Origin: a virus
Strand: one strand, 5' to 3'
IMG/VR virus record: IMGVR_UViG_3300045993_000634
Coordinates: 1 to 46,124 of that record
DNA: 46,124 nt
In this document: one piece after another, positions 14,037-23,543 of the stretch
How positions within the stretch are numbered: the first letter of the stretch is position 1
How the letters are laid out: every line of letters starts with the position of its first letter
Notes under the pieces: generated by a model
Databases searched by the model: none
Told to the model about the DNA's origin: nothing
What the model saw: the letters and a program-made list of their open reading frames with translations, nothing else
Position numbers and translations under genes: made by a program

Positions 14037-15157
14037 AACACTCCCCGAAAGCGCATACGGTCGCGGATTTCTCCGCCCGCTATCCGCACGGTCAAGGTTT
14101 CCAGCCGCACATCAAACGACCCAGCCCGATGTTGCACCGTCACGAGATCGCCAAGATTGTAATGAATGCCGCGCGTAGCGGTGGGCACGTTGATCAAATC
14201 GCCTTCAATCACGACCGTTGGGGCGTTGTTGCGGAGCGCGGCGTCAGCCTTGGCAAGCAATACCGCAGTATCATTGCTGTCTGTCTGCTCGATAAACAAT
14301 TCGCGGCGATTGAGTGGCGAGGCGGCCAAGCGGGCTGCATCAATGGCCACCTGAATACTCCGATCTGAGCCTTGCCCACTGCCGCCACAGATCACGACCG
14401 TGGCCTCAGTGCGGTGGCTTTCGCGCACGGTAACGTTCTCAATATTGCCGCGCTCTTCGCTAAAAATCAGCGGTTGGCTTGTGCCATAGCGCCGATCCAC
14501 GCCGCGCTGATTAACATACGTTCGCACCTCCAGCGAGCGCCCATTCGCACCGCTCGGCACAATCTCGCACACCAGGTACGTCCCCGCCGTTGTGGCCGCT
14601 TGGCTCAACTCCTGAATCACGCGATCTAGCCTGCGTCGGGTACTGGCGTCGTGAAGGGAGGTTGCTTGGGTGAGATCGGCTTGCACACTCAGCAGTGCGC
14701 TAATATCGGCTTGCGTCTCAGTACCATCGCGGGCCGCCGCTACGATGCTCGCGCCCATATTTTCGCGAATATAGGCTTTGATCAGGTCGTCAGGCGCACC
14801 CGTCTTAGCAGTGTAGGTCGTTCCGGCGTCATAGGCCGTGATGCGCCGCTCTAGCAACTCATTCACGTGATAGGCGGTCGTCTCTAGCGCATTCGGTAGC
14901 CATTGATAATCCCGAACTAGGAAGATGGCCTCACAATCCACCACGGGAGAACGCCCCGCAAAGCTGCGCCACACCCCGATTCGCGCATCTAACGGCAGAC
15001 GCTCGCCCGTGGTGTCATCGCGGCGGACAATCAGCGTGCCGATCCCGCCGACACTCAGCGCATACTCCAGCCCCGGCTGCCCACCCACATCCTGCATATT
15101 CGCCCATTTAGCAAGCGGGTTGCCCGAGGCATCAGTAATATCGAGATAGGCGGTCAT
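14033..15157 (-). CDS. Gp37-like tail protein (ReqiPepy6 Gp37-like family)
   Basis: The 374-residue protein matches the Gp37-like family of siphovirus tail proteins. It has an N-terminal strand pair (AYLDITDASGNPLAKW), then DCEAIFLVRDYQW, the helix ALETTAYHVNELLERR, and the middle IQELSQAATTAGTYLVCEIV followed by SLEVRTYVNQRG. The late IHYNLGDLVTVQH stretch is also typical. Members lie next to the distal tail protein and are thought to form part of the tail tip or baseplate hub. It overlaps both neighbours by four bases. Confidence 0.82.
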   Translation of the reverse strand: MTAYLDITDASGNPLAKWANMQDVGGQPGLEYALSVGGIGTLIVRRDDTTGERLPLDARIGVWRSFAGRSPVVDCEAIFLVRDYQWLPNALETTAYHVNELLERRITAYDAGTTYTAKTGAPDDLIKAYIRENMGASIVAAARDGTETQADISALLSVQADLTQATSLHDASTRRRLDRVIQELSQAATTAGTYLVCEIVPSGANGRSLEVRTYVNQRGVDRRYGTSQPLIFSEERGNIENVTVRESHRTEATVVICGGSGQGSDRSIQVAIDAARLAASPLNRRELFIEQTDSNDTAVLLAKADAALRNNAPTVVIEGDLINVPTATRGIHYNLGDLVTVQHRAGSFDVRLETLTVRIAGGEIRDRMRFRGVL

Positions 15158-17640
15158 GGGAGCCTCGGAATGAGATCATCAAGCGACAGATAGCGTAGCG
15201 CCCAAACCAAGTACGAGTTATTCAGCACGGATACCGCGAGTTGATTATCTCCAGGCTGTAAATACATGGTCGTCACATCCGATCCGGGGAACGAACCATC
15301 AGGCAGCAGTCCGCGCACCGTACTCAACGTGATCAGGCGTGTTGGATCAAAATCGATGGCGAGGTATTCCGGCGAAAAGGTAAGATCCAGCCACGACATG
15401 CGCCGGGCGGTGGTGGCATTGAGCAACGAATAGTAGCTACTGCCGTTGTAGATAATCAAGCGCGGATAGGTGGCCGCGCTCCCGCGATTGGTGACGGTGT
15501 TGCCACTCGCACTATTCCGCGCCCCTGCAATGGCGTTGGTTCCGAAGGCCACCGCGCCATTGCGCTGCGTGAGGAGCGACAGTACATAATCCGTATCGAT
15601 ATACATACTCGGAATGATCCACGCGCTGCCATTCCAAATGAGCAGACGATAAAAGCCGATAGAGGTGGCGGATGCGATCTGAAACGCCCCACCCACCCAC
15701 AACCATCCGGTATCCGGCGCAATCGACAGCGCATATACGGACGCATCTGCGCCACTACTCAGTGGCTCCCAGATATTGCCATTCCATGATGCTAGTCGGG
15801 TACACGTCACACCGCCTGCGGTGGTGAAATCGCCACCCGCGTAGATCGTTTGATCAAGGCCGACCGCTAAGGCGCGCACCGTGCTATTCATGCCGGTGCT
15901 GAGTGCCGTCCATGTGCTAAAAGCCGTGGCCTTGGCAATCCGATCCGCCCCTGTTACGCCGCCCATTCCCGTAAAATCGCCCCCAGCCACGGCCGTGATT
16001 CCGTCGCTCAATATCACCAAGCTGTGTACCGTATTGTTTGCGCCCGTCCCGATTGCAGCCCACGTCGATCCATTCCAAACCGCGATCCGATTGGCCGCCA
16101 CGCCGCCGATGGTCGTAAACGTGCCACCGACCACCACATAGTTATAAAACGAAGTTGCGGCAATCGCGTAGACCTCGTTGGCAGCGGCTCCGGTACCCAT
16201 CGGCGTCCAAACACTGCCGTCCCATTTTGCAATGCGGCTGGTATTCGCCACGCCACCCATGAGCGTAAAATCACCACCTGCGTAGAGCGTGCCATTCGGC
16301 CCAACCGCCAACGCTCGGACGATTCCATTCGCGCCCGTCCCCAGCGCGCTCCAGGCCGATCCGTTCCATTTGGCGATCCGGTTGGCGGCCACGCCTCCAG
16401 CGGTCGTCGTAAAATCGCCCGCTGCGTAGATGCTACCATCGGTGCCGACTGCCCACGCCCGGATTGCGCCGTTAAAGGTTGCGCCGCTACCCATCCGCGC
16501 CCAAACGTTGGTTGTTGCGTTCATCTGGACGGCATAGTCGGCAGTCAGCGTCGTATAGCCACTGAGCGCCATCCCGCTTTCGCCACCAATAATCGTTGGC
16601 TGCAACGCCAGAAACGAGATCGCCACTGATTCGGCAAATGCGTTGGTCATGCTCCCCGGCAACCCGCCCGTATACAGCGCGGTGGTGCGGCCCGTTTCGC
16701 CGATCACATTGCCATCATCATCACGCGGCTGGAATTGCACAATCAGTGGCTGATGGCGTCCCAACAAATCCCGATCTAGCAACGCGCCCAGCCCGCCACG
16801 ATTACGCGAAAGTTCGCCCAGATCCCCGCCATCGAAGCGGCCAACCAGCGTAAACGTCTGCTGCGGCTTGCGGCTATCACGGTATTGCGCGCCATCGAGG
16901 ATGGAGAAATCGAGGATGTCATGCTGCGGCGTATCGAGGCCAAGGCCAACGATCGATGAGAGCGTAAAACCGTAGTCACTGAATGGTACCAGTCGCCCAC
17001 CCGCCCGTGTTTGCCCGATCCGGTAGCTCGTACTGGCGTGTGGTGTGCCATTCCAGCCATAGGCCGGTGGCGCTTCATTCGGCATCAGGCCGAATTGATC
17101 GCCGTCAATGTGCGTGGTATCGAACACGCCTTCACTGCCACACGGCTGGATGTCTAAGCCATCCAAATAAAATACGCCCGTTTGCGTGCCAACCTTGGTC
17201 ACATACACGCGCCGATTTGCGCCAGTGCTTTCGAGATACGGCAACCAGATCCGCTCCCAATACCCGCTGGCGATATACGGCTCGCTTCTGAGGCTTACCC
17301 CCGCTGTCGTTCGGACGCTGATCTCGTAGGCTTGCCCCGGCACACCAAGCAACGAAATCGACACCGCGTAGGTTGTGCCATTTACGAATGCGGTCGTATC
17401 ATCGTAGTATGCCCCGGTGCCCGTGGTGGCGGTTGGGATGACGGCCAGCCCGTAGGCTCCAAAGTAGCCCTTGGTGGTGTCTCGCGCAACCGATCCCGCC
17501 CCCGCCGCCGCCCAGCCCGTCGATCCGGTTTCGAGGCTCGGGTTCTTGGCGATGTTCGTGCGCGCAACGGGCACCACCACCGACACATCCCATGTCAGGC
17601 GTGCCCCATCGACAACCCCCGGCAGCTGGCTTTGGATCAT
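15154..17640 (-). CDS. Distal tail protein with a six-repeat beta-propeller insert
   Basis: This 828-residue virion protein has three parts. Residues about 25-165 resemble a carbohydrate-binding jelly roll (NIAKNPSLETGSTGW and onward). Residues about 210-380 look like a distal tail/Dit core. Residues about 383-680 hold six repeats of roughly 47 residues with the pattern VRALAVGPDGTLYAGGDFTTxGG then ANRIAKWNGSAWSAL, a Kelch/WD-like propeller. The C-terminus again looks like a tail structural strand set. It is coupled to the Gp37-like gene and the tape measure gene by ATGA overlaps. Adhesive propellers on tails are plausible glycan or protein binders, so this is a candidate host-recognition module. 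Confidence 0.78.
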   Translation of the reverse strand: MIQSQLPGVVDGARLTWDVSVVVPVARTNIAKNPSLETGSTGWAAAGAGSVARDTTKGYFGAYGLAVIPTATTGTGAYYDDTTAFVNGTTYAVSISLLGVPGQAYEISVRTTAGVSLRSEPYIASGYWERIWLPYLESTGANRRVYVTKVGTQTGVFYLDGLDIQPCGSEGVFDTTHIDGDQFGLMPNEAPPAYGWNGTPHASTSYRIGQTRAGGRLVPFSDYGFTLSSIVGLGLDTPQHDILDFSILDGAQYRDSRKPQQTFTLVGRFDGGDLGELSRNRGGLGALLDRDLLGRHQPLIVQFQPRDDDGNVIGETGRTTALYTGGLPGSMTNAFAESVAISFLALQPTIIGGESGMALSGYTTLTADYAVQMNATTNVWARMGSGATFNGAIRAWAVGTDGSIYAAGDFTTTAGGVAANRIAKWNGSAWSALGTGANGIVRALAVGPNGTLYAGGDFTLMGGVANTSRIAKWDGSVWTPMGTGAAANEVYAIAATSFYNYVVVGGTFTTIGGVAANRIAVWNGSTWAAIGTGANNTVHSLVILSDGITAVAGGDFTGMGGVTGADRIAKATAFSTWTALSTGMNSTVRALAVGLDQTIYAGGDFTTAGGVTCTRLASWNGNIWEPLSSGADASVYALSIAPDTGWLWVGGAFQIASATSIGFYRLLIWNGSAWIIPSMYIDTDYVLSLLTQRNGAVAFGTNAIAGARNSASGNTVTNRGSAATYPRLIIYNGSSYYSLLNATTARRMSWLDLTFSPEYLAIDFDPTRLITLSTVRGLLPDGSFPGSDVTTMYLQPGDNQLAVSVLNNSYLVWALRYLSLDDLIPRLP

Positions 17641-19877
17641 ATATCCCCGCTCGCAATCGCTTGCACAATCGCGTAACTACTCTGGAGCGCCTGTGGGCTA
17701 TTGTTGGTGTACACAGGCATAGTCACACTTCGGCTATTAGAGATGTTATTGGTAACGCTGCCACCGCTAATAGATTGTGGGCTAGCATCAGGGGTGACGC
17801 GGTTCATGCCACTCATCGCTTCGGTTAAGCGGCCCATTTCGGGCACGGTCACTTTCAACGCCCCGCTAATCCCGCGCAACCCCATCTCAAACGGCGTGGG
17901 ACTCCCCGGCGTGAGTGCTGGTGGCAACGAGGGGATACCCCGAATCGCATCGCCAAGCCGAAAGACCCAGCCAATCGTGCCATCAATGGCTCGCCCAACA
18001 CCCTCAAACGCGCCGCCGATGCCATCGAGTGCCCACTTAAACGCCCCTGCAAAAAAGTCACTGACACTTTTACCCGCTTCCGCGAGTTTGCCAAAAATGT
18101 TGATCCAGCCCTGAATGGCACCGCCGATAATACTGCCAATCACATCCGCCAGTACCTTGATCGTCGGGATCAGGCCGAATTCCAGAAAGTCAAACACCGG
18201 CTTCATGGCGGGAAAGAGCTTATTGCTGAAGAAGTCGGCTAAAGTGGCAATAATCGGCGGCAAGGTGTCATGCAGCCAACCCGCCAATGTTTTGATGATC
18301 GGGATCACGCTGGTATCGAGAAACGCCCACACAACCTTAATGGCCGGAACGAGCATATTTGTCCAGTACGACGCCAGCACCTGAATAGCACTATCGAGGA
18401 TAGGTAGCACGGTGAACGTTAAGTCATCGAGGATCGGCAGCAGGTCGTCAACAAAAAACGCTTGCGCCACTTCCAGCGCCGGAACCAGGTCTTTTTCCCA
18501 TGTGTCGGTGAGTTGCCGCAGATACTTATCTGAGAGCATCTTGACCACGTTGCCCACATCGGTGAGAAAGTCGGTTACTTTTTGCAGCACGGGATTGGCA
18601 GCGGTGACGGCAGCGGTTGAGGTGTCAAAGGCACTGGCAAACTTCGTGACGGTATTGATCGCGGGTGCGAGTGTCGTATTAAACACATCGGTGAGGATAG
18701 GTAGCAACTTATCGCCGAGCGTGATTTGTAACGCCTCGACTGACCCCTTGAAGTTGTCGAGCGCGACGTTAAAGCCCTTTTGCTTGCCCGCCGCCGTGGC
18801 CTGCACGCCGCTCGCCTCTTCCATTTTCTTGGCAAACGCATCATAGGCTTCTGCGCCGCCATCGGCGAGCGCGGTTGCGGTGCCCATCGCGTCGTTGCCA
18901 AAGATCGTTTGCAGCGCCTGTACCCGTTGCGCATCTGAGAGGCCAGTCAGCCCTTCTTTAAGCAGCCCAGCGGCTTTTTCCATGCCGATGAATTGGCCGT
19001 TGGCATCGTAGAACTTGCTACGTCCGTCTTCGGTTAGCAGGTTTAGTTGCTGCATCGCCGCTGCTGCGCCATCGGTGGCGGGTTGCAAGCGCACGAGGAA
19101 GTTCTTGAAACTGGTTCCGGCTTCGGAGGCACTACCGAACGACGGGCTAATCAGGCCCATCGTGGTCACAAAATCTTGATATTCTACGCCCGCTGCCTTG
19201 GCTTGGCCACCTGCCGACAGCATCGCATCGCCAAGCGCGCCAACGTCCAACGTTGAGGCTCCGGCGGCTTTCACGAGCAGATCCTGGGATTTAGCCAGGA
19301 ACGCGGTCTGTTCTTCAGCGGTGGCCGTGACAGATACAAACGTGCCGAGTTGCTTGACGGATAATTCGGCGGCGCTGTTCAGATCAAGACCCGCCGCTGC
19401 GGCAAACTGGATCGAGCTTTCTAGCCCGCCCATTTTGAGGATCAGCGGATCGAGGCCACCCTTGACCAGCGTGGTTGCGGCGTCCTGTACCTCTTTGGTG
19501 CTGACCGGGAGCTTTTGCCCAAGCTCCAAAAACAGATCGCGAAACTCGGCGGTTTTCAGTCCAGCGGCATCCATTGCGCCGCCCGCTGCGACTTGAAACG
19601 AGTTCATCCCCGCTTCAAAATCGCCCGCTTTGCCGACACTATCGGTAACAAACTGCCCAAACGCCTGCGCGCCTTGGGCGGCCATGTCGAACGCCGCTTG
19701 CCCGACGCCTTGCAACACGCCAGTCATGATGCTGCCGGACTTGGTCACACCCTGCGCCCCGGCAGCGGTTGCCTTCTCGAAGCCATCCACCGCATCGGTG
19801 GATTTGTTCATCGCACCGATAAAGGCCGCTGCATTCTCGGCAACCAGTTCAACCCCAGATTGTGGCAAACTGGACAT
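17637..19877 (-). CDS. Tape measure protein
   Basis: The 746-residue protein is the tail length ruler. Residues about 75-420 form a phage minor tail/TP901-type core (DFEAGMNSFQVAAGGAMDAA, LFLELGQKLPVSTKEVQDAA, TLVKGGLDPL, then FGNDAMGTATALADGG). Long amphipathic and hydrophobic helices fill residues 430-620, and a Ser/Asn-rich tail ends the protein. It is on the short side; by the usual relation of about 1.5 angstrom per residue it would fit a tail near 110 nm, which is an estimate. It starts two bases before the tail chaperone frame ends. Confidence 0.92.
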   Translation of the reverse strand: MSSLPQSGVELVAENAAAFIGAMNKSTDAVDGFEKATAAGAQGVTKSGSIMTGVLQGVGQAAFDMAAQGAQAFGQFVTDSVGKAGDFEAGMNSFQVAAGGAMDAAGLKTAEFRDLFLELGQKLPVSTKEVQDAATTLVKGGLDPLILKMGGLESSIQFAAAAGLDLNSAAELSVKQLGTFVSVTATAEEQTAFLAKSQDLLVKAAGASTLDVGALGDAMLSAGGQAKAAGVEYQDFVTTMGLISPSFGSASEAGTSFKNFLVRLQPATDGAAAAMQQLNLLTEDGRSKFYDANGQFIGMEKAAGLLKEGLTGLSDAQRVQALQTIFGNDAMGTATALADGGAEAYDAFAKKMEEASGVQATAAGKQKGFNVALDNFKGSVEALQITLGDKLLPILTDVFNTTLAPAINTVTKFASAFDTSTAAVTAANPVLQKVTDFLTDVGNVVKMLSDKYLRQLTDTWEKDLVPALEVAQAFFVDDLLPILDDLTFTVLPILDSAIQVLASYWTNMLVPAIKVVWAFLDTSVIPIIKTLAGWLHDTLPPIIATLADFFSNKLFPAMKPVFDFLEFGLIPTIKVLADVIGSIIGGAIQGWINIFGKLAEAGKSVSDFFAGAFKWALDGIGGAFEGVGRAIDGTIGWVFRLGDAIRGIPSLPPALTPGSPTPFEMGLRGISGALKVTVPEMGRLTEAMSGMNRVTPDASPQSISGGSVTNNISNSRSVTMPVYTNNSPQALQSSYAIVQAIASGDI

Positions 19878-19879
19878 AG

Positions 19880-20242
19880 CTATCCTCGGCGTTTCCCGCG
19901 TGCGTTCATGCGCGCTTGGCGGCTTTTGCGTTCCTGCTCTTTGCGCTGATGTTCTGCTTCCAGGCTGGACAACCGCGCCTCACACTCGTACTCCGCGATG
20001 TAGCCCGCTTGAGCGTCCGGCTCTAGCTCGCAAAATACCTCCCACGTTAGCCCGCGCCATTTCGCCACTTTGCGCCAATGGAAGATCGCGCTATAGCTTA
20101 CATCGCCTTTTGGTGAGGATTGCTGCCAAATATCACGATTGCGAAACGTCACCGCGAAAGGTGGCTTTTTGCGCTTCGATTGCCTCACTACTTGGCATGC
20201 TGCGATTGATCGCAAAGGCCATGATCGCAATCTGATCTTCAC
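19880..20242 (-). CDS. Tail assembly chaperone, frameshifted extension (gpT-like)
   Basis: The frame opens at a GTG at 20242, but its first part overlaps the end of the upstream frame and looks non-native. The protein-like part begins about residue 25 with KKPPFAVTFRNRDIW, then FHWRKVAKWRGLTWEVFCEL and a charged coiled end. It sits directly before the tape measure gene, where most siphophages make a second chaperone by ribosomal frameshifting. Its frame is +1 (equal to -2) relative to the frame upstream. The likely product is therefore a fusion from 20654 through about 20168 to 19880, not a separate protein. Confidence 0.65.
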   Translation of the reverse strand: MKIRLRSWPLRSIAACQVVRQSKRKKPPFAVTFRNRDIWQQSSPKGDVSYSAIFHWRKVAKWRGLTWEVFCELEPDAQAGYIAEYECEARLSSLEAEHQRKEQERKSRQARMNARGKRRG

Positions 20243-20654
20243 TCACAGGCGCTAAGATTCGCCACAGCCAGATTTGACGGTCGCTTTCGTGATCGAGATT
20301 GACGCCCTGTGCTTCCATCAGCAGCCGGAAATCCTTGACCTCATCGGCATCCGTTGGTGTCACGATGGCGTAATCGGCCAAGAGTGCCAGCATCTTATTC
20401 GCAGCCCGTTGGCGGACTTCGCTATCCCACGCCTTTTTTGTGTCTTGGTATTCTTTGCTAGACGGGTTGGGCATGTCCTTGGTTTCGCCTGGGCCGATAG
20501 AAACCGTTTCAATCGGCACGGTTGGTTGGCTATCGGCTAACTCGCGTTGAGCAGCGGCCTGGAGCAAGGCGGGTGTATCGGGGCTGATTTTGCGGATGGG
20601 CAGCGTGTACCCGGCACTGGTTTGGACGGTCGGATAAATTGGTTTGATGCTCAT
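20133..20654 (-). CDS. Tail assembly chaperone (gpG-like)
   Basis: The ATG at 20654 has GAGGAG upstream. The 173-residue product has an N-terminal strand pair (SIKPIYPTVQTSAGYTLPIRKI) and then a helical region (QDTKKAWDSEVRQRAANKML). Next come DEVKDFRLLMEAQGVNLDHE and QIWLWRILAPVSEDQIAIMAF. The last segment with a conserved 'v-W-Rilap' turn is typical for this position. It lies between the tail tube candidate and the tape measure gene. It contains the A5 slip site near its end and should also be produced as a longer frameshifted form. Confidence 0.75.
   Translation of the reverse strand: MSIKPIYPTVQTSAGYTLPIRKISPDTPALLQAAAQRELADSQPTVPIETVSIGPGETKDMPNPSSKEYQDTKKAWDSEVRQRAANKMLALLADYAIVTPTDADEVKDFRLLMEAQGVNLDHESDRQIWLWRILAPVSEDQIAIMAFAINRSMPSSEAIEAQKATFRGDVSQS
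20165..20171 (-). other. Candidate programmed frameshift site (CAAAAAG)
   Basis: On the minus strand the upstream frame reads GCG-CAA-AAA-GCC. Moving a Lys tRNA back two bases on the A5 run gives AAA-AAG-CCA, which is exactly the chaperone extension frame. The frames of the two chaperone parts differ by +1 or -2, and this is the only long homopolymer in their 110-base overlap. A -2 shift at tail chaperones is known for some Mu-like phages, whereas lambda uses -1. Confidence 0.5.
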
Positions 20655-20726
20655 GAAACAATCTCCTCTCAGATTGTTATGATGGTCGGTTGGGTCGGGG
20701 AGAGGCCCAACCCAACGCAACCCGGC

Positions 20727-22262
20727 TTAACTGCGGGGAGCGACCCCCACTTGGATGACGCCATCGCCGCCAACCCCGTAGAGTCCGGCAATGGCAATCG
20801 TATTACTCTTGGTGTCGGCTCCGTTGGCCTGTGGAACGACCGCACGATTGCCGCGCTCAAACGTCGGCCAATTCAGCACCCGACTACCATCCCGCGCCCA
20901 TGTGCGACCGCCGTTGATCGTGCAGTTCAACCACGCAGTGCTTGAGGCGTCGTGCAGAATATAGCCAACCTCGGGCGTCACAAACACCACGTCGCGGCAT
21001 GCGCCTGCGGCGCTGCCGTCAAAGGTTACGAGTGTCCAGGTGATTCCACCGTTCTCCGTGACATACGCATTGCCCGCCGTTGAGACGACCCACCAGCGCT
21101 TCTCAGTGATGCAGAATATTCCAGTGAGGCTATCCGTCACCGTCACCGTTGTCACGAGTGGCAGTGTGGCCCAGGTTAACCCGCCATTCTTGCTGGCCCG
21201 AATAGTGCCCGATGTGCCGACGGCAACGATGGCCTGACCCGCGCCGTGAATACGGTTCAGCGTGGCGCTACTCGCGCCGTTGTCAATCACGGTTGGCGCA
21301 ACCGCAATGTTCTGCGTGCGAGCGATATTGCCTGATGCGCCACAGAACCAGACCTCTCGCGCAGATCGGACAAACGCATCACTATAGGCGGCTCCGGCTG
21401 CGACCGTAATCCACGTTCCTGGCGCGCCGGTGTCCTTGTTCAGATTGCTGTAGAAAATCTGCGAGCCAGCACTGACCAGGACAAACAAACGCGTGCCGAC
21501 AATATCAATGGCGTTCGGTGCGTTGGTCGTGCCAATGCCTGTAATACTGGCCGTGGCATAGGTGAGCCAGCCATCCAACGTGTACACGAGTTGCCCGGCA
21601 GCCGATGGGCTGCCCACGTTGGCCCGCGTGATCATGTAGGAAAAGCGCGTCCCGTCACTGGCGAGTCCACAATCGCCGCATGTCTGTTTCGGCAAATACA
21701 CGCCGTCGATCACTTCCTGAACGACCACGGCTGCGGCCTCTTCGCCAAAGGCCAGTTGCCCCACCGGATAGGCCCGCGATCCCGTGAACGATGTGCTATC
21801 CGTCAGTGGCGTGTCATCGGCTCCGCTTCCGCGTCCGCCCATATCGGTTGGTTGTGCGAGGCCATCGGCGCGAATGAAGGCATAGCCCTCCCAGCCACGA
21901 TCCATATCCGCCAAGCTCTCACAGCGGCCCGAGACTTCGTAGAAACTAATCGGGCAACTCAGATCGCCGAGGACGCGAGCAATCGTATTGTGGTATTCCA
22001 GTGTCTCCACATCCCACGATGGCAGATCGGGCGGCGGTCGTTGGCGTCCGCGCAACAGGTACTCGCCCGGCTGTTCGGGGTTGGGCGACCAGATCGGGTC
22101 AATCGTGCCGTTGTGCGGAACGGTCGATCCCGACACCCAGCCAATCGGCGCGTCACTGGTGCCAAGCAAATAGACTTCGTTCTGTTGTGCGCCGCCGCCG
22201 GGCTGCCAGAAGTGGCGCACATTCTGCATTTTCTTGATTTGGTCGTTCGTTAAATCCGGCAT
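20727..22262 (-). CDS. Probable major tail (tube) protein with a C-terminal BNR propeller
   Basis: The ATG at 22262 with AAAGGAG seven bases upstream is preferred over a TTG six bases earlier. The 511-residue product sits directly before the tail chaperones, the place of the tail tube gene. Residues 1-190 have an SPNPEQPGEYLLRGR strand set and a YEVSGRCE turn consistent with a tube domain. Residues about 200-480 contain Asp-box turns (SKNGGLTWATL, TENGGITWTLV, TINGGRTWARD), the mark of BNR/sialidase-type propellers. Tail tube proteins often carry a surface-exposed C-terminal domain, usually Ig-like; a whole propeller would be unusual. It might instead be a separate tail-surface protein. Confidence 0.62.
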   Translation of the reverse strand: MPDLTNDQIKKMQNVRHFWQPGGGAQQNEVYLLGTSDAPIGWVSGSTVPHNGTIDPIWSPNPEQPGEYLLRGRQRPPPDLPSWDVETLEYHNTIARVLGDLSCPISFYEVSGRCESLADMDRGWEGYAFIRADGLAQPTDMGGRGSGADDTPLTDSTSFTGSRAYPVGQLAFGEEAAAVVVQEVIDGVYLPKQTCGDCGLASDGTRFSYMITRANVGSPSAAGQLVYTLDGWLTYATASITGIGTTNAPNAIDIVGTRLFVLVSAGSQIFYSNLNKDTGAPGTWITVAAGAAYSDAFVRSAREVWFCGASGNIARTQNIAVAPTVIDNGASSATLNRIHGAGQAIVAVGTSGTIRASKNGGLTWATLPLVTTVTVTDSLTGIFCITEKRWWVVSTAGNAYVTENGGITWTLVTFDGSAAGACRDVVFVTPEVGYILHDASSTAWLNCTINGGRTWARDGSRVLNWPTFERGNRAVVPQANGADTKSNTIAIAGLYGVGGDGVIQVGVAPRS

Positions 22263-22274
22263 GGTCAAGCTCCT

Positions 22275-23543
22275 TTAGGACTGTACGCCACGGGTCAAGC
22301 GGTCGTGTTGGGTTTGTGTCCACGCTTCGATCTGACCAATACGGGCACCGAAGGGATTATTCGCTCGCGGTTGGGCTTGGAAGGTTTCCCCGCCTGCCGC
22401 CCGCGTGACATCCGTTTGCCAGCGATTAATGATGGATGTGGTATCGACACAGCCCGCTAAGGGCCGCGCTAACATGGCACACGCCATGCCCACGATCAAC
22501 CGATCCCATGGACTAGCAACGGCCTGGTTGACCAGTGGCCGCCCGGCCAAGTACCGCACCTCCACCCGATCCGGCGGGCGACACCCCCACCAACCCCAAC
22601 AATCGGCACTGGCCCACGTCTGATTGGTCGTATCGTAGACCGCCTCAGCGGGTGTCACTAAGCCCTGATCGGCATTGCGGATGCCGACACGGGCAATCGC
22701 CTCGGCGGTCGCTGCTGGATCGCTGCTGGTTGGGCACGCACACCACGGCCATGGCGCGGTTTCCCAAATAAGTTTGGCTTGCGCGGTGGCGACGGTCGTT
22801 CCACTCGGATCGGCGCGGCGTCGGCAGACCTCCATACTAGCCATGTAATTGGATTGGGTGGTTGGCTCTAAGCCGTTCAGCATCCCGGCTAGCGCGCCTT
22901 CGTACAGGGTTGGTCGGACGCACTGCCATGCACTCAGGCGGATCGTCACAATCGCACCGGATCGGGTGGCAATCGCCGGATGGATACGCCAGCGCTCGCT
23001 GCGGTCGGTGCCATCAAACCGATCATCAACGCTCACATACAGTTGGATCTCATCGAGTGGTGTATCACTATCGGCCAAACTGAGGACGGCTTGATCCCAC
23101 AGCCCATCCCCGTCGTTATCGCTATAGGTCACAGTTGCGGTTGCCAGAAGCGTGATGGTTTCCACGCCAATGGCGCAGATCTTGCCATCGGGGAGTTCGA
23201 CGCTCAGCCAGCGGCCATCACTGATGGGCGCAGACTGAATCAATCGCCGATCATAGTAGGTTGGCCATGGCATCGTGGCAGTAGCATACAGCGGCGCAAT
23301 CGGATAGTTCAGTTGGGCGCGTACCAATTGCTCGGCCTCTTCCAGTGCTTGCGCGATCTGTACGCGGCTGACGGCATCGCCTGCTTGCCAACCATATTGG
23401 CGCAGCACCGGACGGCAGTTATTGGCATTGGTGGATGGCTTGGTCACACTGACTGGCCCCGTCGCGCCCGCCAAGCTCCAGAAATGCCAGGGATGGTATT
23501 GGGTGATGGATCGAAATGCATCAAGCGAAGTCAGTGGCGTCAT
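22275..23543 (-). CDS. Head-tail connector or neck protein, tentative
   Basis: The 422-residue protein lies between the sugar cassette and the tail tube candidate, where siphophages place connector and stopper genes. Its beginning has AQALEEAEQLVRAQLNYPIAP, like the helical gp6/gp15-type adaptors that open with a short helical bundle. The middle is beta-rich (TATVTYSDNDGDGLWDQAVL). The end is helical (DRLIVGMACAMLARPLAGC, then WQTDVTRAAGG). Several cysteines and CxC pairs are present. Function is inferred from order only. Confidence 0.5.
   Translation of the reverse strand: MTPLTSLDAFRSITQYHPWHFWSLAGATGPVSVTKPSTNANNCRPVLRQYGWQAGDAVSRVQIAQALEEAEQLVRAQLNYPIAPLYATATMPWPTYYDRRLIQSAPISDGRWLSVELPDGKICAIGVETITLLATATVTYSDNDGDGLWDQAVLSLADSDTPLDEIQLYVSVDDRFDGTDRSERWRIHPAIATRSGAIVTIRLSAWQCVRPTLYEGALAGMLNGLEPTTQSNYMASMEVCRRRADPSGTTVATAQAKLIWETAPWPWCACPTSSDPAATAEAIARVGIRNADQGLVTPAEAVYDTTNQTWASADCWGWWGCRPPDRVEVRYLAGRPLVNQAVASPWDRLIVGMACAMLARPLAGCVDTTSIINRWQTDVTRAAGGETFQAQPRANNPFGARIGQIEAWTQTQHDRLTRGVQS

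Noticed and set aside
16170-16440. Repeated DNA words within the propeller gene that look like a tandem array
   Set aside because: They come from the amino acid repeats of the propeller; spacing follows 47-residue units, not a CRISPR or iteron pattern.
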